The position numbers and the translations under genes are program-made. The notes under the pieces are model-generated. The model saw only the letters and a program-made list of their open reading frames with translations, searched no databases and was not told where the DNA came from. Of a DNA stretch of 39,302 nt, positions 33,701-39,302 are shown one piece after another. The stretch is taken from the NCBI GenBank assembly GCA_024641945.1, contig JAHECD010000036.1:1-39302 (forward strand), read 5' to 3'. The stretch's first letter is position 1. The number at the start of each line of letters is the position of its first letter. The stretch is from Rubrivivax sp. (GTDB taxonomy: Bacteria; Pseudomonadota; Gammaproteobacteria; Burkholderiales; Burkholderiaceae_C).

Positions 33701-34261
33701 CACGTTGGACGGAAAGAACACCGGCGTGCCGCAGGCCTTGAAGATGTGATCGCTCTGATGCGCGGCCGTGCTGCTCTTGGCCACATGGTCGTCGCCCGCG
33801 ACGGCGATCACGCCGCCATGCCTGGACGTGCCGGCCATGTTGGCGTGCTTGAAGACGTCGGAGCAGCGGTCCACGCCCGGGCCCTTGCCGTACCAGATGC
33901 CGAAGACACCATCGAACTTGCGGCTCTGCGGGTACAGGTCGAGCATCTGCGTGCCCCACACCGCCGTGGCGGCGAGTTCCTCGTTGACCCCCGGCTGGAA
34001 TACGACGTTCTGCGCCGACAGGTGTTTCTTGGCCTGCCACAACGCCTGGTCGTAGGCGCCGAGCGGGCTGCCCCGGTAACCGCTGACGAAGCCGGCCGTG
34101 TTGAGCCCGGCGGCCGCGTCGCGCACACGCTGCAGCATCGGCAGCCGCACGAGCGCCTGCACGCCGCTCATGAAGGCGCGGCCACTCTCGAGCGCGTACT
34201 TGTCGTCGAGCGTGACGCTCTCGAGTGCCTTGCGGACGTCGGCAGGCAGGGGCGCGTTCAT
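30710..34261 (-). CDS. Indolepyruvate ferredoxin oxidoreductase, fused alpha-beta type
   Basis: The 1183-residue protein combines the thiamine diphosphate-dependent alpha part and the gamma/beta part in one chain, the usual length for the proteobacterial fused form. Visible features are SGYRGSPLGAYDQ near the N-terminus, TPP-binding region with QPWFCSGCPHNTS and GGEGVSWVGQAPF, a cysteine-rich [4Fe-4S] segment (CEGCGDCSVQSNC, later CNKDFSCVKGFC), and GVGGTGVITIGQLLG in the C-terminal gamma domain. It converts aryl pyruvates from aromatic amino acids to aryl-acetyl-CoA. It is divergent from an Lrp/AsnC regulator. Confidence 0.95.
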   Translation of the reverse strand: MNAPLPADVRKALESVTLDDKYALESGRAFMSGVQALVRLPMLQRVRDAAAGLNTAGFVSGYRGSPLGAYDQALWQAKKHLSAQNVVFQPGVNEELAATAVWGTQMLDLYPQSRKFDGVFGIWYGKGPGVDRCSDVFKHANMAGTSRHGGVIAVAGDDHVAKSSTAAHQSDHIFKACGTPVFFPSNVQDILDMGLHAFAMSRFAGVWSGMKTIQEVVESSSSVSVDPQRVKIVLPEDFVMPPGGLHMRWPDGALDQEARLMDYKWYAALAYVRANKLNHNVIDGPNDRFGLIASGKAYNDTRQALADLGLDDDTCRALGIRVHKVNVVWPLEATITRDFAQGLQEILVVEEKRQVIEYQLKEELYNWRADVRPHVLGKFDEPGGDVSGGEWSMPNPSQNWLLRAKADLTPAIVAQAIAKRLKKMGLAPAGSDIAARMDARLAVIDAKERSLATLNATGIDRQPWFCSGCPHNTSTRVPEGSRAVAGIGCHFMAVWMDRSTVTFSQMGGEGVSWVGQAPFTTDKHLFANLGDGTYYHSGLLAVRQSIAAGVNITYKILFNDAVAMTGGQPIDGTLRVPEMTRELDAEGARQIVIVTDEPEKYQGVTGLAPGVTVRHRDELDAVQRELREVAGCTCLIYDQTCATEKRRRRKRGTMATPTKTVVINEAVCEGCGDCSVQSNCLSVEPVETEFGRKRRINQSTCNKDFSCVKGFCPSFVTIEGGTLKKPKKEKRGDLAALPAIPDPVLPVAESAWGIVVGGVGGTGVITIGQLLGMAAHLDGKGIVTQDSGGLAQKGGATWSHVQIANRQEAIHTTKVDTAKADLVIGCDSIVASSKSTLGVMHEGRTYVALNSHNAPTAAVVKNPDWQFPEAGCEAALERAVGRGHIGAFDAEQAAVQLLGDSIYTNPMMLGYAWQRGRVPLSQASLMRAMELNGVQVDNNKAAFEWGRRCAHDLPSVQALFQAQQVIEFVKKPSLDESVARRVDFLTGYQDAAYAQAYKSYVAKVRAAEAPLNAGTKLSEAVARYLFKLMAYKDEYEVARLHTDKAFTDRIAAMFEGDYKIVHHLAPPSVAKKNAKGELLKQPFGPWVRNVFGLLTKMKGLRGGALDLFGKTEERRTERQLIDDYKGCIDELLQSLSAANVAQAADIARIPEEIRGYGHVKERHLKAARAKWDASMAAWRGAVR

Positions 34262-34392
34262 CGGCGGGCTCCGGGGGTGTTGGGGGGTACGGGAAGTGTA
34301 GAACCGCGTTCCCGAACATGTCTTTTCGTTCGATGCCCGAAAATGGATACTCTGCGCAACGTTCTTGCTTCAGATCGCCCAGTGGATATGGA
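34262..34392. promoter_or_regulatory. Divergent promoter region between the oxidoreductase and Lrp genes
   Basis: These 131 bases contain no gene. A locally AT-richer stretch (about 34315-34345) probably holds both promoters and the Lrp-type binding sites. No perfect palindrome was found. Confidence 0.35.
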
Positions 34393-34965
34393 ATGACGCC
34401 AAGGAAGCCGAATTCAGGGAAACCCCGGCCTCGCAACGCGGAGGCCCCGGCGGATGCCGAAGACCCGCCGCACGGGGCCGCGCTCGACCGCTACGACCTC
34501 GCCATCCTGCGCGAGTTGCAGGCCGACGCACGGCTGTCGAACATCGAGCTCGCGTCGCGCATCGGCCTGTCGGCAGCCCCGACGTGGCGGCGTGTGCGCT
34601 GGCTCGAGGAGCAGGGCTACATCACCGGCTACCGCGCCGTGCTCGACCGGCGCCGGATCGGCCTGGGCGTGCTCGCGTTCGTGCGGCTCGATGCCGAGCG
34701 CAACACCGGGCGTGCCACGCGCGAACTCGAGGATGCGATCCGCAAGCTGCCCGAGGTGATCGCCTGCCACTACATCAGCGGCGCCGGCACGTTCGAATTG
34801 CAGGTGATGGCGACCGACCTGGACGCGTTCTCGCGGCTGTCGATCGAGACGCTGCTGAACCTGCCGCACGTGAAGGACCTGCACACCAGCTTCTCGCTCG
34901 GCGAAGTCAAGGCCGGCGGTGCGTTGCCACTCGGCCACCTCATGCCGTTGCCGGGGCGCGGCTGA
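34393..34965 (+). CDS. Lrp/AsnC-family transcriptional regulator
   Basis: The 190-residue protein has an N-terminal helix-turn-helix (LDRYDLAILRELQADARLSN, then IELASRIGLSAAPTWRRVRW) and a C-terminal RAM/ligand-binding domain (VIACHYISGAGTFELQVMA). It has a Pro/Arg-rich N-terminal extension. It lies divergent from the indolepyruvate oxidoreductase and probably controls it in response to an amino acid. Confidence 0.92.
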   Translation: MTPRKPNSGKPRPRNAEAPADAEDPPHGAALDRYDLAILRELQADARLSNIELASRIGLSAAPTWRRVRWLEEQGYITGYRAVLDRRRIGLGVLAFVRLDAERNTGRATRELEDAIRKLPEVIACHYISGAGTFELQVMATDLDAFSRLSIETLLNLPHVKDLHTSFSLGEVKAGGALPLGHLMPLPGRG

Positions 34966-35101
34966 AAGCGCGCGCCGATGTGGTCATCCGGACACCGCGC
35001 CACCCACTCGAATCGGGGAGCGGCGCGGCAGCGGCACGCGATTGCGCTACCCTCACGGCCGCAATCCGATCTCACCCCACGATCACCCTGATGGCCCCGC
35101 G

Positions 35102-36196
35102 ATGCGCCGCCTGAGCGATGCGCTGCTCACCACCGACCCCGCCCAGCGCCTGCGCCTGGCGCAATCCGGGTTGGCGATGGTGCTCATGGGCGCTGGCGTC
35201 GTGGCCATGCACTACGCGGTCTATGTGGGTTTGGCGCCGTCCGGTCCGGTGGCCTGGTGGACAGCGCTGTCCCTCGGCGGCATGGTCGTGGCGTACACGC
35301 TGATCCGCACCGGGTGGTCGCGCCGCTTCGAAGACGCGGCCCTCGCGCTCGCGCAGATGCTGTATGCGATCACCTGCGGCGCGGCCGCCTACGCACTGGT
35401 GGGCGCCGCGCGGGGCGGGGTGTTCCCGATCGTGATGGTGATCCTGATGTTCGGCATGTTTGCCGCGACACCGCGCCAGATGTTCTGGGTGAGCGTGTAT
35501 GCCGTGGCGCTGTTCGGTGCCGTGATGGCGCTGATGGCCTGGCGCCGGCCGGAGGTCTATCGCCCGGTGGTCGAGGCCGGCCACTTCATCATGGTGGCGA
35601 CGATGATGCCCGCGGTGTCGATCCTGGCCGGGCGCCTGAGCGAGATGCGCCAGCGCATGCGCCAGCAGCGCGTCGACCTCAAACATGCGATGTCGCGCAT
35701 CCAGGACCTGGCCACGCGGGATGCCCTCACCGGCCTGATCAACCGCCGTCACATGGAAGAACTGCTCGAGCAGGAGCGCCAGCGCAGCGTGCGTTCGGGG
35801 CATCCGTTCTGCGTCGCGGTGATCGACATCGACCGCTTCAAGCCCTTGAACGCGCAGTACACCCGCAGCGCCGGCGACGAGGTGCTGTGTGCGCTGTCGC
35901 GCGAAGCGCTCGCCGTGATCCGCCTGTCGGACCGCCTGTCGCGCTGGGGCGGTCAGAAGTTCGTGCTGCTGATGCCGGAGACCCGCGCGTCGCTCGGCCG
36001 CGGCGGCGTGGACAGGTTGCGCGAGCGTGTCGAGGCGATGTCGGTCCGTGCAGCCGGCGTCGAGTTGCATGTCACGCTGTCGGTGGGCCTGGCCGAGCAC
36101 CGCGCGGGCGAGACCGTCGCCCAGGCCCTCGAGCGCGCCGACCAGGCCCTGTACGAAGCCAAGGCGCAGGGCCGCAACCGGGTCGTGTCGGCCTGA
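35102..36196 (+). CDS. Membrane-bound GGDEF-like protein with degenerate signature
   Basis: The 364-residue protein has about six membrane helices (residues about 22-185), a short coiled-coil linker (RLSEMRQRMRQQRVDLKHAM), then a diguanylate-cyclase-like domain (ATRDALTGLINRRHMEELL, VIDIDRFKPLNAQ). The signature at residues 283-287 reads GGQKF rather than GGDEF/GGEEF, and the usual ND is NA. Cyclic-di-GMP synthesis is therefore doubtful; it may bind nucleotide or act as a receptor. It follows the Lrp gene by about 136 bases. Confidence 0.9.
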   Translation: MRRLSDALLTTDPAQRLRLAQSGLAMVLMGAGVVAMHYAVYVGLAPSGPVAWWTALSLGGMVVAYTLIRTGWSRRFEDAALALAQMLYAITCGAAAYALVGAARGGVFPIVMVILMFGMFAATPRQMFWVSVYAVALFGAVMALMAWRRPEVYRPVVEAGHFIMVATMMPAVSILAGRLSEMRQRMRQQRVDLKHAMSRIQDLATRDALTGLINRRHMEELLEQERQRSVRSGHPFCVAVIDIDRFKPLNAQYTRSAGDEVLCALSREALAVIRLSDRLSRWGGQKFVLLMPETRASLGRGGVDRLRERVEAMSVRAAGVELHVTLSVGLAEHRAGETVAQALERADQALYEAKAQGRNRVVSA

Positions 36197-36233
36197 CGGA
36201 TTTGCCGGCCCCGCGCGTCGGCGCGGCGCACGC

Positions 36234-37412
36234 TCACCCGGCCGGTGGCGAACCCGTTACCGCCGCCGCCGGCACCAACCCGCGCGGCCAAAGCGCCCAC
36301 GCCCGCAGCGGGTGTTTCATGCGCGACGCCTGGGCCTGGGCCGCATCGCCCCAGCCCCAGAAGTAGTCGATGCGTACGGCGCCGGTGATGGCGCCACCGG
36401 TGTCCTGCGCCATCACCAACCGACGCAGCGGCGTGCCGGCGAGCGGCTCGGTCGTCGACAGCCACATCGGCGTGCCATAGGGCACGGCACCGGGATCGAC
36501 GGCCACCGAGCGCCCGGGCGTCAGCGGCACGCCCTGCGCCCCGCGTGGCCCGACCGAGGCATCCGCCAGCGGTTCGGCGCGGAAATAGACGACACGCGGG
36601 TTCGACCACAGCAACTCCGACAGACGCTGCGGGTTCTGCAGCGCCCACGCGCGCAGCGCGGGCCATGACGCGGCGTCCGGGCGCAGTTCGCCCTGTTCGA
36701 TGAGCCAACGCCCGGGCGAGCGGTAAGGTTGCCCATTGTGGCCGGCGAAGGCCACGCGCACGGCCTGCACACGGCCGTCGGGTTCGGTCAGGTGCAGGCG
36801 TCCGGAGCCCTGGATCTGCAGGATCATCAGGTCGATCGGGTCTTCGATCCAGGCGATCTCGCGCCCGCGCAGCACGGCCTGCGCCGCCGGCAGGGTGTCG
36901 ATCTCCTGGCGCGACCAATGCGGCCGGCGTGTGGCCAGATCGGCCGGCGGCGCGTGCAACGCCGTGCGAAAGGCGCCGCGTGGTGTGCGCGAGGCCTCGA
37001 TCGTCGGTTCGAAATAACCCGTCGCCAGACCGTCGGCCCGTCCGTCGGCGGCCTCCACGCGCCAGGGCTGCAGCCAGCGCATGAGCCACTCGCGCGCCGC
37101 TGCGTCGTCCGCGGGCGGCGGCAACTGGACCTGCGCACAGAACTGTGCCCAGCCGACTGCCGGGCGGCGGCACGACTGGCGCAGGGCAGGCCAGAGTTCG
37201 AGCGTGCGGTCATTGGTCCATCCCGGCAAGGCCGACCAGTCATCGGCCACCCAGCGGGCGGCCGCGGCCTGCGAGGCCGGGTTCACTGGCGCGGCCGGCG
37301 ACCCGGGCACCGGCCCAGGGCCGCCGGCGCAAGCCGCCAGTGTCAGTGCACTGGCGGCGGTCACGGCCCCGCGACAGGATCGCCGTGACAATGCGCGGAT
37401 GTGGCTGATCAT
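36234..37412 (-). CDS. mltA: MltA, membrane-bound lytic murein transglycosylase A
   Basis: The 392-residue protein begins with a lipoprotein signal (lipobox LTLAAC, Cys28). Family motifs include LATGYFEPTIEAS, LQIQGSGRLHL and the catalytic-Asp region MAQDTGGAITGAVRIDYFWG. It cleaves peptidoglycan to 1,6-anhydro-muropeptides at the outer membrane. ATG at 37412 overlaps the divergent small gene by 14 bases; an in-frame TTG at 37391 would remove the overlap and still leave a good signal peptide. Confidence 0.93.
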   Translation of the reverse strand: MISHIRALSRRSCRGAVTAASALTLAACAGGPGPVPGSPAAPVNPASQAAAARWVADDWSALPGWTNDRTLELWPALRQSCRRPAVGWAQFCAQVQLPPPADDAAAREWLMRWLQPWRVEAADGRADGLATGYFEPTIEASRTPRGAFRTALHAPPADLATRRPHWSRQEIDTLPAAQAVLRGREIAWIEDPIDLMILQIQGSGRLHLTEPDGRVQAVRVAFAGHNGQPYRSPGRWLIEQGELRPDAASWPALRAWALQNPQRLSELLWSNPRVVYFRAEPLADASVGPRGAQGVPLTPGRSVAVDPGAVPYGTPMWLSTTEPLAGTPLRRLVMAQDTGGAITGAVRIDYFWGWGDAAQAQASRMKHPLRAWALWPRGLVPAAAVTGSPPAG

Positions 37413-37527
37413 CGTCGAGGCCTTCATTGCGCTGGCCGTGCTGCTCTTCGTCGTCTGGTGGACCATGTTCCATGGTCGCCGCAAGGGCGAGCCGCCCGCC
37501 CAAGGCGACGACGATCCACGCCACTGA
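37399..37527 (+). CDS. Small single-pass membrane protein
   Basis: The 42-residue product starts MWLIIVEAFIALAVLLFVVW, a single membrane helix, followed by a polar positively charged tail (FHGRRKGEPPAQGDDDPRH). It looks like small conserved membrane proteins found near apaG/mltA in Burkholderiales, though this is from memory. It is read divergently from mltA and converges on the antiporter gene with six bases between stops. No function is known. Confidence 0.68.
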   Translation: MWLIIVEAFIALAVLLFVVWWTMFHGRRKGEPPAQGDDDPRH

Positions 37528-37533
37528 GCCTGA

Positions 37534-38724
37534 TCACGCGGCGGGCTGCACGATGACGGTGGACCGCTGGGCATCGCGCCGCAGCCCGAGCGCCATGACC
37601 ACACAGCTCAGCAACACCACCAGGATCAACGCGCCGGTCTTGAACTCCGCCGGCACGATGCCCGGCGGCAGGCTGTAGAACAGCAGCACCGTGATCAGGC
37701 CGCGCGGCGCGGCCCACAGCAGCGGGCGGGTGTGGCGCACGCCCACCGCGCGCAACGCCAGCCAGCGCAGCACGAAGATCGCCGCCACCACGCTGCCCGC
37801 CAGCGCCCAGGTCATGCCATCGATCAGCGACATCACGTCGGTGCTGTAGCCCAGCACGAGGAAGAACCACGTGCGCGCCAGGAACGTCGCCTCGGCCGTG
37901 AGGTGCTTCAGCTTGTCGAGCTCGGCGTTGTAGTGCCGGCTGTGCAGCTTGTCGAACCATCGCACCCGGCCGATCAGGTGCGGGTTGTTCAACATCAGCC
38001 CGAGGACCAGCACGATCATCAGCGGCGACAGGTTCAGCGCCTTGGCCGCGCCGTAGATCAGGATCAGCGCAAAGATCAGCGGAATGAACTTGACGTGGCC
38101 CTCGAGGTGCCCGACGAGCCAGTACATGCCCAGGCCGATGAGGCTGCCGATCAGCAGCACCGCCAGCCCGCCGCCAAAGAAGTTGGCCGAGAACCCGCTG
38201 CCGGTGGCCACCGCGACCGACGCGGCGTTGAACAGCATCACCCCGAGGATGTCGGACCACGAACTTTCGTAGATGACGAACTCGCGGTCCTCCTTGGCCA
38301 TCGTGTCGGCGCTCGGGATCGCGACGGCGCTGCTGATCACGCCGAACGGGATGGCCATCAACGCGGCCGTGCTCCACTCGAGATCGAACGCGAGGTGGAG
38401 TGCGCCCGCCACCGCGGCCGACGACAGCACCACACCCAGCGCGGCGGCGGAAAACGTGCGCAGCAGAAAGATGCGGCGGCCGGGCTTGAGGTCGAGATCG
38501 AGTGCCCCTTCGAGCACGATCAGGATCAGGCCGACGGTACCGAGCAGCGGCAGCAGGTCGGGCGACAGCTCGACGGTGACGCCGTAGAAGTCGGTCGCCT
38601 TGCGCAGGCCGAGCCCCGTCGCCAGAAGAAAGACGACGGCCGGGAACCGCAGCACCTTCGCGAGGTGCATATACCAGTACGACACCAGCACGGCGGCGCT
38701 GATGCCCATGAGCATCCATGACAT
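37534..38724 (-). CDS. Cation:proton antiporter, CPA1/NhaP-like
   Basis: The 396-residue membrane protein has about 11-12 helices. It contains LLATGLGLRKAT, LIVLEGALDLDL and the paired acidic motif region IPSADTMAKEDRE with SSWSDILGVMLFN, as in the ion-binding core of this superfamily. It has no large cytoplasmic regulatory domain. The start at 38724 (MSWMLMG) is preceded by TTGGAC. It exchanges Na+ or K+ for H+. Confidence 0.88.
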   Translation of the reverse strand: MSWMLMGISAAVLVSYWYMHLAKVLRFPAVVFLLATGLGLRKATDFYGVTVELSPDLLPLLGTVGLILIVLEGALDLDLKPGRRIFLLRTFSAAALGVVLSSAAVAGALHLAFDLEWSTAALMAIPFGVISSAVAIPSADTMAKEDREFVIYESSWSDILGVMLFNAASVAVATGSGFSANFFGGGLAVLLIGSLIGLGMYWLVGHLEGHVKFIPLIFALILIYGAAKALNLSPLMIVLVLGLMLNNPHLIGRVRWFDKLHSRHYNAELDKLKHLTAEATFLARTWFFLVLGYSTDVMSLIDGMTWALAGSVVAAIFVLRWLALRAVGVRHTRPLLWAAPRGLITVLLFYSLPPGIVPAEFKTGALILVVLLSCVVMALGLRRDAQRSTVIVQPAA

Positions 38725-38755
38725 GTCCAAATGAATCTCCAGGCGCGCGGTGCGT

Positions 38756-39130
38756 TCAGTGCAGCGCTTCGGGGTGTGCCAACACGAACAGTGGCACGGC
38801 GGCATCGAAAGGATGCGCGTCTTCCGTCATGCAGAAAAAGGTGCCATGCATCGTGCCTTGCGGCGTGTCGATGCGGGTCCAGCTCGTGTACTCGAACTCC
38901 TCCCCCGGCTTCAAAAGCGGCTGATGTCCCACCACGGCCAGACCACGAACTTCTTCGGTACGGCCGTCGGCATTGGCGATGACCCAGTGGCGTGCGACGA
39001 GCTGCGCCGCCACGTCGCCGGTGTTCTTGATCGACACCGTATACGCGAAGGCGTACGGGCCGTCGGGCGGCTGCGACTGCTCGGGCAGGTATTGCACGCG
39101 CACCGTACTCGTGAACTCGGGATGGGCCAT
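38756..39130 (-). CDS. apaG: ApaG protein
   Basis: The 124-residue beta-sandwich protein has the ApaG signature [39 protein letters not shown] and GTMHGTFFC. Its biochemical role is not settled, but it is linked to stress and polyadenylated nucleotide metabolism. ATG at 39139 is an alternative start. It lies divergent from rpe, a common order in Burkholderiales. Confidence 0.95.
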   Translation of the reverse strand: MAHPEFTSTVRVQYLPEQSQPPDGPYAFAYTVSIKNTGDVAAQLVARHWVIANADGRTEEVRGLAVVGHQPLLKPGEEFEYTSWTRIDTPQGTMHGTFFCMTEDAHPFDAAVPLFVLAHPEALH

Positions 39131-39158
39131 GGGCCGCATTCTAGGGAGGGCGGCTGCC

Positions 39159-39164
39159 TACAAT
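39159..39164 (+). promoter_or_regulatory. Putative -10 element of a leaderless rpe transcript
   Basis: TACAAT lies six bases before the rpe ATG at 39171. A start site at the usual distance would fall on or next to the A of the ATG. No ribosome-binding site lies in the six bases between them. A clear -35 box was not seen. Confidence 0.45.
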
Positions 39165-39170
39165 TCCCTG

Positions 39171-39302
39171 ATGCCGACATTCCGCATCGCCCCGTCCATC
39201 CTCTCGGCCGACTTTGCCCGCCTGGGCGAGGAGGTGCGCAGCGTCATCGCGGCCGGCGCCGACTGGATCCACTTCGACGTGATGGACAACCATTACGTGC
39301 CG
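39171..39302 (+). CDS. rpe: Ribulose-phosphate 3-epimerase, N-terminal part
   Basis: The gene runs off the right edge after 44 codons. The sequence [20 protein letters not shown] and [12 protein letters not shown] is the Rpe signature, including the metal-binding His and Asp of HFDVMD. It interconverts ribulose-5-phosphate and xylulose-5-phosphate in the pentose phosphate and Calvin cycles. Confidence 0.96.
   Translation, partial: MPTFRIAPSILSADFARLGEEVRSVIAAGADWIHFDVMDNHYVP

Noticed and set aside
30584..34396. A 1270-codon open frame on the plus strand opposite the indolepyruvate oxidoreductase
   Set aside because: Its product has no recognisable domain and shows the Arg/His/Val-rich composition of antisense frames in GC-rich genes, while the minus strand encodes a full-length known enzyme.

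Overview
The window is high-GC proteobacterial DNA. Gene content and order point to a beta-proteobacterial sulfur oxidiser, most likely Burkholderiales or a close relative. The evidence is a complete oxidative-type dsr cluster (with dsrEFH, dsrL, dsrN and dsrR), a fused two-part indolepyruvate ferredoxin oxidoreductase, and the apaG-rpe pair at the right edge. No tRNA, rRNA, CRISPR array, insertion sequence or prophage was seen. Genes are tightly packed. The longest gap is the 241-base divergent region at 20053-20293, and no gap exceeds 300 bases.

Left flank (1-4836). A partial TauE/SafE-type anion exporter comes first, followed by a second, smaller DsrK/DsrM-like pair on the minus strand (a Fe-S/CCG-domain protein and a NarI-like cytochrome b). 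Divergent from them is a NarX/NarL-type two-component pair: a soluble GAF histidine kinase and its LuxR-type response regulator. The divergent promoter holds an FNR/DNR-like palindrome.

Central dsr operon (20052 down to 4874, minus strand). The order is dsrA-B-E-F-H-C-M-K-[sqr]-L-J-O-P-N-R-cobA-[SCP2-like exported protein]. It encodes reverse dissimilatory sulfite reductase (DsrAB), the sulfur relay DsrEFH to DsrC, the membrane complex DsrMKJOP, the NAD(P)H-linked DsrL, and siroheme synthesis and amidation (CobA/SUMT, DsrN). A sulfide:quinone oxidoreductase gene with all three catalytic cysteines sits inside the operon between dsrK and dsrL. A Burkholderiales-style GC-rich hairpin repeat appears to be translated as the N-terminus of DsrJ.

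Divergent operon of unknown function (20294-26877, plus strand). This is the most interesting part. Ten closely spaced, partly overlapping genes are read away from dsrA. They encode a 70-residue protein, a Cas6/Cmx6-like protein with no CRISPR locus, a DsrC/TusE paralogue that has lost the penultimate cysteine, a helical hypothetical protein, a TauD/TfdA-type Fe(II)/2-oxoglutarate dioxygenase, a fusion of an HTH-like segment, coiled coil, [2Fe-2S] ferredoxin and reductase, an S24/LexA-fold protein without its Ser-Lys dyad, and three further unknown proteins. An RNA-binding fold next to a sulfur-carrier homologue and a redox chain suggests a dsr-linked RNA or sulfur-transfer system. That interpretation is inference.

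Right flank (26993-39302). This is ordinary metabolism: a CaiB-type CoA-transferase and HMG-CoA-lyase-type pair with a divergent IclR regulator and a clear palindromic operator; a glutathione S-transferase and indolepyruvate ferredoxin oxidoreductase with a divergent Lrp/AsnC regulator; a membrane GGDEF-like protein with a degenerate signature; mltA; a small membrane protein; a cation:proton antiporter; apaG; and the start of rpe, which may be leaderless.
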